Positions 1-6,573 of a stretch of DNA of 9,663 nt are shown here, one piece after another. Under the pieces are notes generated by a model, which saw only the letters and a program-made list of their open reading frames with translations, searched no databases and was not told the DNA's origin. Location of the stretch: the NCBI GenBank assembly GCA_049972045.1, contig JBMFKS010000107.1:1-9663 (forward strand), given 5' to 3'. The stretch comes from SpSt-77 sp049972045 (GTDB lineage: Bacteria; Chloroflexota; Anaerolineae; B4-G1; DUEL01). A program made the position numbers and the translations under genes. Numbering within the stretch: position 1 is the first letter of the stretch; each line of letters starts with the position of its first letter.

Positions 1-876
1 CCTACAGCCACTCCCACACCGGTCCCGCCGACGCCTACGCCGTCCCTCTACCCGATGACGGTCACCGACATGGCCGGGCGGGAGGTGACCATCCCCGCGG
101 AGCCCCAGCGCATCGTCTCCCTGGCCCCGTCCATCACGGAGATCCTCTACGCGCTGAACCTGGGGGACCGGGTGGCGGGCGTCACCGAGTTCTGCAACTA
201 CCCCCCTGAGGCCACCGAAAAGCCGAAAGTGGGCGGTTTCTCCGACGTCAGCACGGAGAAACTGCTGGAGGCTCAGCCAGACCTGGTGATTGTCGCCAGC
301 ATCCATATAGCTCAGGTGGTGCCAGAACTGGAGAAACTGGGGCTTCCGGTGCTGGTCGTGGACGCCCACGATTTTCCGGGGGTCCTGGAGAGCATCCGGC
401 TGGTCGGAAAGGTTACCGGGACGGAAAAGGCCGCGGGGGCCCTGACTGCCCAGATGCAGGAGCGGGCGGATCAGGTGACCCAGGCCGTCGCGGGACGTCC
501 CCGGCCGCGCGTCTACTGGGAACTGGACTCCACCCTCTGGACCGTCGGGCCGGGCTCCTTCGTCCAGGACCTGATTGAGCGGGCCGGTGGGGAGAACATC
601 GCGGCGAACGCCGAGGCGGCCTGGGTGCAGTTGAGCGCCGAGGCCATCATCGCCGCCGACCCGGAGATCATTTTCCTGGCCGACCACCCCTTCGGCGAGT
701 CGGCCGAGACGGTGAAGGCCCGCCCCGGCTGGGAGAAGATCTCCGCTGTGGTGAACGGGCGCATCGTGGAACTGACTCAGGAACAGGGCGATATGGTCAG
801 CCGGCCCGGCCCGCGCGTGGTGGATGCGCTGGAACTGATCGCCCGGGCGTTGCATCCTGATGCGTTCCAACCATAA
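1..876 (+). CDS. btuF: Corrinoid ABC transporter substrate-binding lipoprotein BtuF (5' partial)
   Basis: Probable periplasmic or cell-surface binding protein that captures corrinoids and delivers them to BtuCD. The frame is open from base 1, and the ATG at 55 is internal: the codons before it encode a Pro/Thr-rich stretch (PTATPTPVPPTPTPSLYP). This is the kind of linker that follows the lipobox in surface lipoproteins, so the signal peptide lies upstream of the window. The visible part has the class III binding-protein layout. An N-terminal lobe begins RIVSLAPSITEILYAL and continues through VGGFSDVSTEKLLEAQPDLVI. A connecting helix lies near VLESIRLVGKVTG. A C-terminal lobe contains LIERAGGENIA and LSAEAIIAADPEIIFL. 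The 3' end overlaps btuC by 17 bases. The fold alone cannot separate corrinoid from siderophore or haem binding; the corrinoid call rests on the downstream cobT, cobS, cbiR and cobU genes. Confidence 0.88.
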   Translation, partial: PTATPTPVPPTPTPSLYPMTVTDMAGREVTIPAEPQRIVSLAPSITEILYALNLGDRVAGVTEFCNYPPEATEKPKVGGFSDVSTEKLLEAQPDLVIVASIHIAQVVPELEKLGLPVLVVDAHDFPGVLESIRLVGKVTGTEKAAGALTAQMQERADQVTQAVAGRPRPRVYWELDSTLWTVGPGSFVQDLIERAGGENIAANAEAAWVQLSAEAIIAADPEIIFLADHPFGESAETVKARPGWEKISAVVNGRIVELTQEQGDMVSRPGPRVVDALELIARALHPDAFQP

Positions 877-1963
877 ACCCGCATCATCAGGTGACAGTCA
901 CCTTTCAGGTGACTGTCACCTGAACCTCTTTCGCCGGAGGCGCTGGCTTTTCCTGGCCCTGGCCAGCGGCCTGCTGCTGTTCATCGCGATCCTGGGAATG
1001 GCCTGGGGGGCGGTCTCCATCCCCCCGGGCGCGACGCTCCGCATTGTCGGGCGGCATCTGAGGTTGGGGTCGGGGGCTGCGGACTGGCCCCCGGCCTGGG
1101 AGACGATTCTCACGGAAATCCGCATTCCCCGGGTGGTGCTGGCGGGCCTGGTGGGGATGACCCTCGCCGTCGCCGGTGCCGTCTACCAGGCTCTCTTCCG
1201 GAACCCGCTGGCGGAGCCGTATCTCATCGGCGTCTCCTCCGGCGCATCCTTCGGCGCGACGCTGGCCATCGCCTTCGTCTGGCGGCCCGGCGGAGGCGGC
1301 TGGAACGGGGTCTCCCTGGCCGCGTTCGTCGGCGCGCTCCTGGCCACAGCCGCTATCTATAGCCTGGCTCGCGTGGGCGGACGGACCCCCGTCACTACGC
1401 TCATCCTGGCCGGGGTGGCGGTGAACGCGCTCCTCTCCGCGGCCACCGTCTTCCTGATGTTCCGCATGCAGGATGCCTTCCGGGCCATGCACGTCCTGGG
1501 CTGGCTGATGGGCAGCCTGGCGCTGGCCGACTGGGAAAAGGTGCGGGTGGTCCTCCCCTACGTTCTGGGAGGACTGGCTGCGATCGGCGGGCATGCCCAT
1601 GTGCTGAACGTGCTCCAGTTGGACGAGGAGCAGGCTCAGTCGCTGGGGGTGGCCGTGGAGCGGACAAAGGGCATCCTGATCGTCGCCGTCTCCCTGGCCA
1701 CAGCCGCGGCCGTCTCGGTCAGCGGAGCCGTCGGCTTCGTGGGGCTCATCATCCCCCACATCGTCCGGCTGGTCTGGGGGCCCGACCACCGGTTCCTGCT
1801 CCCAATGAGCGGAGTTTTGGGGGCCGTCGGGCTGATCCTGGCCGACGGCGCCGCCCGAACGATCTTCGCCCCCCGGGAGTTGCCCCTGGGCGTGGTGACA
1901 GCGGTCGCGGGTGCGCCCTTCTTCCTGTACCTGCTACGGCGGCAGAAGCGGGAGGTGTTTTAG
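860..1963 (+). CDS. btuC: Corrinoid ABC transporter permease BtuC (FecCD family)
   Basis: Membrane permease that forms the corrinoid channel with BtuD and receives substrate from BtuF. It has 367 residues, against about 325-350 for typical BtuC/FecCD proteins. Many hydrophobic segments are visible, consistent with the ten-helix fold. Family motifs include a YQALFRNPLAEPYLIGVSSG block near residues 110-130, a GFVGLIIPHIVRLVWGPDHR block (the cytoplasmic loop that contacts the ATPase), and ELPLGVVTAVAGAPFFLYLL near the C-terminus. The ATG at 860 overlaps the end of btuF, and no good in-frame alternative exists before the first membrane segment. No clear ribosome site precedes it, so translational coupling is likely. 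Residues 10-21 (SGDSHLSGDCHL) are encoded by a perfect inverted repeat at 887-923 and are not normal BtuC sequence. This suggests that a repeat landed in the start region and was tolerated. Confidence 0.92.
   Translation: MRSNHKPASSGDSHLSGDCHLNLFRRRRWLFLALASGLLLFIAILGMAWGAVSIPPGATLRIVGRHLRLGSGAADWPPAWETILTEIRIPRVVLAGLVGMTLAVAGAVYQALFRNPLAEPYLIGVSSGASFGATLAIAFVWRPGGGGWNGVSLAAFVGALLATAAIYSLARVGGRTPVTTLILAGVAVNALLSAATVFLMFRMQDAFRAMHVLGWLMGSLALADWEKVRVVLPYVLGGLAAIGGHAHVLNVLQLDEEQAQSLGVAVERTKGILIVAVSLATAAAVSVSGAVGFVGLIIPHIVRLVWGPDHRFLLPMSGVLGAVGLILADGAARTIFAPRELPLGVVTAVAGAPFFLYLLRRQKREVF
887..923. repeat. Perfect 17-bp inverted repeat at the btuF/btuC junction
   Basis: Arms 887-903 and 907-923 are exact reverse complements separated by only three bases (TTC). 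Each arm contains a 15-base near-palindrome, AGGTGACAGTCACCT or AGGTGACTGTCACCT, so the element is a palindrome of palindromes built from the 7-mers AGGTGAC and GTCACCT. The two units are 18 bases apart and are translated as a tandem hexapeptide in BtuC. The folded mRNA hairpin would sit just after the btuC start codon. There is no T-run after it, so it does not look like a terminator. Confidence 0.93.
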
Positions 1964-1965
1964 GA

Positions 1966-2049
1966 GATGCAGGTAGACGCAGATGGACGCGGATCACTTG
2001 CCCATTTCAGCGCCGATCTGCGTTTATCTGCGTCCTGGTACCCTGCATC
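1966..2049. repeat. Long imperfect inverted repeat filling the btuC-btuD gap
   Basis: The left arm (1966-1995) and right arm (2015-2049) pair imperfectly around a loop of about 19 bases. The outer blocks GATGCAGG and CCTGCATC, and the inner blocks GACGCAGAT and ATCTGCGTC, are reverse complements; small insertions lie between them. The GACGCAGATG unit recurs at 5760 inside the start of cbiR, with 17 of 19 bases matching. The element fills most of the gap between btuC and btuD. It could act as an mRNA stability or processing hairpin, but no U-tract marks it as a terminator. The frame through it is open upstream of the btuD start, yet it encodes nothing resembling an ABC ATPase. Confidence 0.85.
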
Positions 2050-2053
2050 CTGT

Positions 2054-2060
2054 GAGGGGG
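2054..2060 (+). promoter_or_regulatory. Ribosome binding site of btuD
   Basis: GAGGGGG lies just ahead of two consecutive in-frame ATG codons (2061 and 2064). It gives a normal spacer to the second (6 bases from GAGG) and a short one to the first. It argues against the longer in-frame start at 1983, which would translate the inverted repeat. Confidence 0.65.
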
Positions 2061-2063
2061 ATG

Positions 2064-2846
2064 ATGATACCGCTGGAAGTGGAGAATCTGACCTTCGCCT
2101 ATGACGGGCGGCCGGTCCTGCGGGAAGTCTCATTCCGGCTGATGCCCGGGGAGGTGCTGGGGCTCATCGGGCCTAACGGGGCCGGGAAATCCACCCTGCT
2201 CCGGTTGGTCGCCGGGTTCCTCCGGCCCGGCGCGGGGACGGTCCGGCTCTTCGGCCGGCCGCCCACGGAGTGGCCCCCGCGCGCGCTGGCCCGACAGGTG
2301 GCAATGGTCCCTCAGGGAGCCTACATCCCGCCAACGTTTACCGTCTGGGAGAGCGTGATGCTGGGCCGGACCCCCTATCTGGGCTTTCTGGGCGTGCCCC
2401 GGGAGGCCGATCGGGCAGCAGCCCGTCGCGCGCTGGAGTGGGTGGGGATGGCCGACCTCTCGGAGCGGCTGATCGGCGAACTCTCCGGCGGGGAACGGCA
2501 GCGGGTCCTCCTGGCCCGCGCACTCGCCCAGGAGCCCCACTGTCTCCTGCTGGATGAGCCGACGACCCATCTGGACATCCACCACCAGGTGGCCGTCCTC
2601 TCCCTGATCCGCCGGATGGCCCTGGAGTGCGGGATCGCCGTCCTGATCGTTCTGCACGACCTGAACCTGGCGGCAACCTTCACCGACCGGCTGGCGCTGC
2701 TGGTGGACGGCGCACTGGCAGCACTGGGCGATCCGAAGGAGGTGCTGCGCCGGGAACGACTGACCGCCGTCTACGGGGACACCGTGGCCGTCTTCCCCCG
2801 CCCCGACAACGGTGGACGTCCGGCGATCCTGCCCCGCTGCACCTGA
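2064..2846 (+). CDS. btuD: Corrinoid ABC transporter ATPase BtuD
   Basis: Cytoplasmic ATPase that powers corrinoid import through BtuC. It has 260 residues from the ATG at 2064, the usual size for BtuD/FepC-type ATPases; 2061 is an equally valid in-frame ATG. All ABC motifs are present in order: A-loop Tyr13, Walker A GPNGAGKST (36-44), Q-loop VPQG (82-85), signature LSGGERQRV (140-148), Walker B CLLLDEPTTHLD (160-171) and H-loop His198 in IVLHD. The spacer from Walker A to the signature is typical for the metal-chelate/corrinoid importer subfamily. An in-frame extension upstream to 1983 was rejected because it consists of repeat sequence. The ATPase alone cannot distinguish corrinoid from haem or siderophore import; its neighbours decide. 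The stop is 21 bases before the next gene. Confidence 0.92.
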   Translation: MIPLEVENLTFAYDGRPVLREVSFRLMPGEVLGLIGPNGAGKSTLLRLVAGFLRPGAGTVRLFGRPPTEWPPRALARQVAMVPQGAYIPPTFTVWESVMLGRTPYLGFLGVPREADRAAARRALEWVGMADLSERLIGELSGGERQRVLLARALAQEPHCLLLDEPTTHLDIHHQVAVLSLIRRMALECGIAVLIVLHDLNLAATFTDRLALLVDGALAALGDPKEVLRRERLTAVYGDTVAVFPRPDNGGRPAILPRCT

Positions 2847-2867
2847 ACCCAGCGAGGAGAAAAGACG

Positions 2868-3908
2868 ATGGCTACTCCTGTACCGGCGCTCCGAACGCTC
2901 CCCATCGGCAGTACGCCCCACACCGACCCGGCGCAGGCGGTCCGGAAAGTCCTGGAATCCTTTCCGGACATCCCGGCCTGGCCCCAATTGCCCCAGCGCT
3001 CCTTCCTGGAGAATATGCTGGTCCAGGTCAGCGAGGGGTTCCCGGGAATGGTCGTGGACGCCGAAGAGAAAAAGGTCTACGTGGATACCACCCAGGACCT
3101 GACCGGGGGCCTGGAGCAACTCTACCGCGCCTATCTGGAGCAGGACCTGGATTTTGCCGTGATGACCGATGCATATGCCGCCGGGTTCCGCCCGTTTCTC
3201 CAGGCCGTCGCCGCCCTTCCTCAGCCCCCTCTGGCGGTGAAGGGCCAGATGGTGGGACCGGTCTGCTGGGGAATGTCGGTGATGGACCCGCGGGGGCGAC
3301 CCATTCTCTACGACGACATCCTGGCCGACGCCCTGGTCAAACACCTGGCGATGAAGGCGGCTTGGCAGGAGCGGGAACTCCGGAAGGTCTGCCCCAATGT
3401 GATCCTTTTCGTGGACGACCCTTATGTAGCCGCGGTCGGCTCGGCCTATCTCCCCCTCGGGCGGGAACAGGCCCGGACTATGCTGACCGAGGTCCTGAGC
3501 GCGGTCCAGGGGCTTAAGGGAGTTCATTGTTGCGCCAACGCCGATTGGGCGCTTCTGCTGGAGACCCCGATAGACATCCTGAGCCTGGACGCGTACGGAT
3601 ACGCGGAGAACCTGGCCCTTTTCCCGGAAGAAGTGTACGCTTTTCTGGAACGCGGAGGGATGATCGCCTGGGGCATCGTCCCCACCAGCAAGGCGGCTCT
3701 GAACGAGACGGCGGAGAGCCTGGTGGGGCGGCTCCACGAGGCGATGGGCCTGCTGGTGCGCAAGGGGATCCCCTTGGAGAAACTCCTCGCAGCGTCCCTC
3801 ATCACCCCTTCCTGTGGGACGGGAACCCTGAGACCCGACCTGGCGGAGCGGATTTTCGCGCTGACGGCGGAGGTCTCGGCGGAGATGCGCCACCGGTACG
3901 GGGGTTAA
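2868..3908 (+). CDS. Zinc-dependent methyltransferase of the MetE-core/UROD superfamily, candidate corrinoid-dependent methionine synthase
   Basis: A 346-residue single-domain TIM-barrel protein, half the length of classical MetE, so it lacks the N-terminal MetE domain. The start is supported by GAGGAG at 2854-2859, eight bases before the ATG. Residues 11-20 (LPIGSTPHTD) and 34-50 (DIPAWPQLPQRSFLENM) match the N-terminal pattern I associate with 'UROD/cobalamin-independent methionine synthase family' proteins of anaerobes. A putative zinc site is visible: His220 and Cys222 in GVHCCANADW, and Cys316 in TPSCGTG, matching the HxC...C ligands of MetE and of methylcobamide:CoM methyltransferases. 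The fourth MetE ligand, a Glu, appears to be replaced by Asp241 in ILSLDAYGYAEN, though that alignment was done by eye. Core-MetE proteins (MesA-MesD) are known to make methionine from methyl-corrinoid donors rather than folate, and the location inside a cobamide cluster fits such a role. Alternatives are methyl transfer to another thiol, or stripping methyl groups from imported methylcobamide. Confidence 0.72.
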   Translation: MATPVPALRTLPIGSTPHTDPAQAVRKVLESFPDIPAWPQLPQRSFLENMLVQVSEGFPGMVVDAEEKKVYVDTTQDLTGGLEQLYRAYLEQDLDFAVMTDAYAAGFRPFLQAVAALPQPPLAVKGQMVGPVCWGMSVMDPRGRPILYDDILADALVKHLAMKAAWQERELRKVCPNVILFVDDPYVAAVGSAYLPLGREQARTMLTEVLSAVQGLKGVHCCANADWALLLETPIDILSLDAYGYAENLALFPEEVYAFLERGGMIAWGIVPTSKAALNETAESLVGRLHEAMGLLVRKGIPLEKLLAASLITPSCGTGTLRPDLAERIFALTAEVSAEMRHRYGG

Positions 3909-3910
3909 TC

Positions 3911-3938
3911 CACGAAGGACACGAAGAATCACGAAGGC
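3911..3938. repeat. CACGAAG triplicate repeat in the methyltransferase-cobT gap
   Basis: CACGAAG occurs three times, at 3911, 3920 and 3930, with 2-3 base spacers. It fills most of the 41-base gap and ends immediately before the cobT ribosome site. It is a degenerate 9-10 base tandem repeat unrelated to the others in the window. Confidence 0.85.
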
Positions 3939-3944
3939 AGGAGG
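3939..3944 (+). promoter_or_regulatory. Ribosome binding site of cobT
   Basis: A perfect AGGAGG lies five bases before the ATG at 3950. It fixes the cobT start there, although the frame is open for another 423 bases upstream inside the preceding gene. Confidence 0.85.
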
Positions 3945-3949
3945 CCAGA

Positions 3950-5008
3950 ATGACATTGTTGCAGGAGACCCTCGTCCGCATCGGCCCCCTTTCCGCCAAA
4001 GCGATGGCGGCGGCGCGGGCCCGACAGGACCGACTGACCAAGCCCCAGGGGAGCCTGGGGCGGCTGGAGGACCTCTCAGTCCAGGTAGCCGGGATCACCG
4101 ACAATCCCCGGCCCGTCATCCGGCACAAGGTGGTCATCGTCGTGGCAGGCGACCACGGCGTCGCGGCGGAGGGGGTGAGCGCGTATCCCCAAGAGGTCAC
4201 TGCCCAGATGGTCTACAACTTCCTGCGGGGCGGAGCGGCTATCAACGTCCTGGCCCGCCACGTCGGTGCGCGGGTCGTCGTGGTAGACACAGGGGTCGCC
4301 GCCGATCTGGAGCCCCACCCCGCGCTGAAAATCCGCAAAATCGGCTACGGGACCGGCAACATTGCCCACGGCCCTGCGATGACCCGCGAGCAGGCCGTGC
4401 AGGCCATAGAGACGGGCATCGCCCTGGTGGAGGAGGAACGGGCGCAAGGGCTGGACATCGTCGCGCCGGGGGATATGGGGATCGCCAACACCACCCCGGC
4501 CGCGGCCATCGCGTCGGCCGTCACCGGACTCCCTCCGGCGGCGGTGACCGGACGGGGCACCGGCGTGGACGACGCGGGCCTGGCCCGCAAAATCGCCGTT
4601 GTAAAGCAGGCGCTCCGGGTCAACAAACCGGACCCGGAGGACGGCGTGGACCTGCTGGCGAAGGTCGGGGGGTTTGAGATCGGCGTCATCGCGGGCATCA
4701 TTCTGGGCGCGGCGGCCCATCGGATTCCCGTCGTCCTGGATGGCTTCATCTGCACCGCGGGAGCGCTGATCGCCGCGGCCGTTGCCCCTGCCGTCTCGGC
4801 CTATTGCATCGCCGGACACAACTCCGTGGAACGGGGCCACCGGGCAATGCTGGACCACCTGGGCCTGAAACCGCTGCTGGACCTGAACATGCGCCTGGGG
4901 GAGGGGACAGGCGCCGTCCTGGCGATGGGATTGGTGGAGGCCGCCTGCAAGGCCCTCAACGAGATGGCAACCTTCGCCGAAGCGGGTGTCTCCGAGCGGG
5001 CCGGATAA
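3950..5008 (+). CDS. cobT: Nicotinate-nucleotide:dimethylbenzimidazole phosphoribosyltransferase CobT
   Basis: Cytoplasmic enzyme that transfers phosphoribose from nicotinate mononucleotide to a lower-ligand base such as 5,6-dimethylbenzimidazole. The product, alpha-ribazole phosphate, is one of the two substrates of CobS. It has 352 residues, matching the family length of about 350. Recognisable blocks are KPQGSLGRLEDLSVQVAGI near the N-terminus, VAGDHGVAAEGVSAYPQEVT, GDMGIANTTPAAAI, TGRGTGVDD and GEGTGAVLAM. The last carries Glu318, matching the catalytic base known as Glu317 in Salmonella CobT. The middle motif has Asp where the textbook form GEMGIGNTT has Glu, a conservative change in the active-site region. 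The gene starts after a strong ribosome site and ends six bases before cobS. A base-synthesis gene (bluB or bza) is not in the window, so the base attached in vivo cannot be told from here. Confidence 0.96.
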   Translation: MTLLQETLVRIGPLSAKAMAAARARQDRLTKPQGSLGRLEDLSVQVAGITDNPRPVIRHKVVIVVAGDHGVAAEGVSAYPQEVTAQMVYNFLRGGAAINVLARHVGARVVVVDTGVAADLEPHPALKIRKIGYGTGNIAHGPAMTREQAVQAIETGIALVEEERAQGLDIVAPGDMGIANTTPAAAIASAVTGLPPAAVTGRGTGVDDAGLARKIAVVKQALRVNKPDPEDGVDLLAKVGGFEIGVIAGIILGAAAHRIPVVLDGFICTAGALIAAAVAPAVSAYCIAGHNSVERGHRAMLDHLGLKPLLDLNMRLGEGTGAVLAMGLVEAACKALNEMATFAEAGVSERAG

Positions 5009-5014
5009 TTCACG

Positions 5015-5746
5015 ATGCTGCGATCGCTGTTTGTCACGTTGCACTTTCTGACCCGCCTGCCGCTGCCCCGGCGAGAAATCTCCCTGGAGGAGGTCGGACG
5101 GGCCGCCTGGGCGTTCCCGGCGGTCGGAGTGCTGGTCGGCGGGCTGCTGGCAGGGGCGGCCTGGCTGCTGGGCCACCTCTTCCCACCCACCCTGGTGGCC
5201 GCCCTGGGGCTGGCCCTGTGGGTGACGGTGACCGGCGCGCTCCACTTGGACGGCTTTGTGGATTGCTGCGACGCACTCCTGGCCGCCCGGCCGCCGGAGG
5301 TCCGGCTGGAGATTCTGCGGGATACCCACGTGGGTGCGTTCGGGGTGATCGGAGCGGTGATGCTTCTGCTGGTCAAATTTGCCGCGCTGACCACCGGCCT
5401 CTCCGCCGGAGGGGGGGCCGCGCTGCTCCTGGCGCCGCCGTTGGGACGGTGGGCGATGGTCTACGCGCTGGCCCGCTACCCCGCTGCCCGGACCACCGGC
5501 ATGGGGAGAACAGTACAGGCGTTTATCCACGGGCGAACCCTTCTGGGAGCCACCCTGCTGACCCTGCCCGTTCTTCTGGTGCGCCCGGTGGCGGGCCTGA
5601 TCTCCTTTGCGCTGGCCTGGCTGTTCACGCTTCTCTTCGCCCGCTGGGTCCTGCGGCGCATCCCCGGCCTCACCGGCGACGTCTACGGCGCCCTCTGTGA
5701 GTTGGTAGAAGTGGTCGTACTGCTGACCCTGGCGGCCGGGATGTGA
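5015..5746 (+). CDS. cobS: Adenosylcobinamide-GDP ribazoletransferase (cobalamin synthase) CobS
   Basis: Integral membrane enzyme that joins adenosylcobinamide-GDP to alpha-ribazole (phosphate), closing the nucleotide loop. It has 243 residues, typical for CobS, with several hydrophobic helices. The diagnostic cytoplasmic motif is present as GALHLDGFVDCCDALLA, followed by the LEILRDTHVGAFG block; the Asp residues of HLDGxxDxxD are intact. The usual terminal DG is DA here. The C-terminal GLTGDVYGALCELVE block is also characteristic. The ATG lies six bases after the cobT stop with no clear ribosome site, so translation is probably coupled to cobT. Its stop overlaps the cbiR start as TGATG. If it accepts the phosphorylated ribazole, a CobC-type phosphatase encoded elsewhere would finish the cofactor. 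Confidence 0.95.
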   Translation: MLRSLFVTLHFLTRLPLPRREISLEEVGRAAWAFPAVGVLVGGLLAGAAWLLGHLFPPTLVAALGLALWVTVTGALHLDGFVDCCDALLAARPPEVRLEILRDTHVGAFGVIGAVMLLLVKFAALTTGLSAGGGAALLLAPPLGRWAMVYALARYPAARTTGMGRTVQAFIHGRTLLGATLLTLPVLLVRPVAGLISFALAWLFTLLFARWVLRRIPGLTGDVYGALCELVEVVVLLTLAAGM

Positions 5747-6573
5747 TGTTCAGAAACAGGACGCAGATGAACGCTGATGAACACAGAGAAACGAGGAAGT
5801 TTCGTCTTGGCTCCACTTCCTGGGTTTACCCGGCGGACATTCCCTCCAACGTGTGGCGACTGACTGGCCTGGTGGAGGATGTGGAACTGGTCCTCTTTGA
5901 AGGGGAGGAGGCCAGCAATCTGCCGCATAGGGAGACGGTGGCCGCGTTGCGGAGGATCGCCACTCGGTACGGGATGAGTTACACCGTCCACCTGCCCACC
6001 GACCTGCAACTGGGGTCCGAAGGAGACCAGTGGGCGGTCTCGGTGGAAAAGGCCCTGCGAGTCATCCGGATCACCCGCCCTCTGGCGCCGTGGGCCTACA
6101 TCGTTCACCTTAACCCAGATGGGGCGAAAGATCCAACCCGCTGGCAGGAAAGGTGTACAGAGGCACTGGAAGTGCTGGCCCGGGAAGCGGGAGGGCCGGA
6201 GGTCCTCTCCGTGGAGAATCTGGAGAACTGTCCTCTGGAGCAATTGATCCCGATACTGGACCGAGTGCCGGTTGGCCTGTGTCTGGATGTGGGACACCTG
6301 TGGCTGAGGGGCCGGGAGCCTGTCCCACTTCTGCGGGCCTGCCCGGACCGATTGCGCGTTGTTCATCTGCACGGAGTGAACCAGCGCGATCACGAGTCCC
6401 TATCCTGGGTCCCGGCCGACTCCCTTCGGGCCGTCCTGAAGGAACTGATTCGCCAGGAGTACAAGGGCGTGGTTACGCTGGAGGTCTTCTCGGTGGAGGA
6501 CTTCTTCTCCTCCCGAGAACGGGTATTATCCCTTTTGCTTCTGGAGGAAGTGAAACATTGGAAGCCCGATTGA
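5746..6573 (+). CDS. cbiR: Cobamide-remodelling enzyme CbiR (AP endonuclease 2 superfamily TIM barrel)
   Basis: Probable CbiR, which in Akkermansia muciniphila starts cobamide remodelling by hydrolysing the phosphoribosyl bond of the nucleotide loop. This makes a cobinamide-phosphate-type product available to CobU. The protein has 275 residues. The fold is a xylose-isomerase-like barrel starting at about residue 18 (KFRLGSTSWVYPADI). Likely metal ligands are all present: His82 (YTVHLPTD), His121 (IVHLNP), Glu157 (SVENLEN), Asp181 and His184 (LDVGH), His207/His209 (VVHLHG) and Glu246 (TLEVF). The ATG at 5746 overlaps the cobS stop; a GTG at 5743 or ATG at 5767 is also possible. Residues 6-16 are encoded by a GACGCAGATG-type repeat and are probably not functional. 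Sequence alone would permit a generic sugar-phosphate isomerase/epimerase, but the position between cobS and cobU, overlapping both, strongly favours CbiR. Confidence 0.85.
   Translation: MFRNRTQMNADEHRETRKFRLGSTSWVYPADIPSNVWRLTGLVEDVELVLFEGEEASNLPHRETVAALRRIATRYGMSYTVHLPTDLQLGSEGDQWAVSVEKALRVIRITRPLAPWAYIVHLNPDGAKDPTRWQERCTEALEVLAREAGGPEVLSVENLENCPLEQLIPILDRVPVGLCLDVGHLWLRGREPVPLLRACPDRLRVVHLHGVNQRDHESLSWVPADSLRAVLKELIRQEYKGVVTLEVFSVEDFFSSRERVLSLLLLEEVKHWKPD
5760..5786. repeat. GACGCAGATG repeat translated at the start of cbiR
   Basis: Two 10-base units (GCAGATGAAC and GCTGATGAAC) followed by ACAGAG. The block matches the left arm at 1976 in 17 of 19 bases, and the reverse complement of the right arm of the same element equally well. 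Here it is read through as part of the CbiR N-terminus (TQMNADEH), upstream of the first recognisable barrel strand. Confidence 0.82.
6543..6550 (+). promoter_or_regulatory. Ribosome binding site of cobU
   Basis: GGAGGAAG, inside the end of cbiR, precedes the TTG at 6558. It supports an unusual TTG start for cobU, as no ATG or GTG in that frame lies near the conserved N-terminus. Confidence 0.75.

Noticed and set aside
55..57. ATG as the start of btuF
   Set aside because: The frame is open from base 1 with a Pro/Thr-rich linker typical after a lipobox, and the protein would lack any export signal. The gene starts outside the window.
1964..2063. Cobalamin riboswitch or separate promoter between btuC and btuD
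   Set aside because: The gap is only about 100 bases and is taken up by the inverted repeat. I see no B12-box-like element or the multi-helix layout a cobalamin riboswitch needs. Any riboswitch would lie upstream of btuF, outside the window.
2130..3956. 608-codon open frame on the - strand
   Set aside because: It lies antisense to btuD and the methyltransferase, both with clear motifs. Its product is rich in Arg, Gly, Gln and Pro with no recognisable domain, as expected for a shadow in high-GC DNA.
4076..5530. 484-codon open frame on the - strand
   Set aside because: Antisense to cobT and cobS, low-complexity composition and no domain; a GC-driven shadow.
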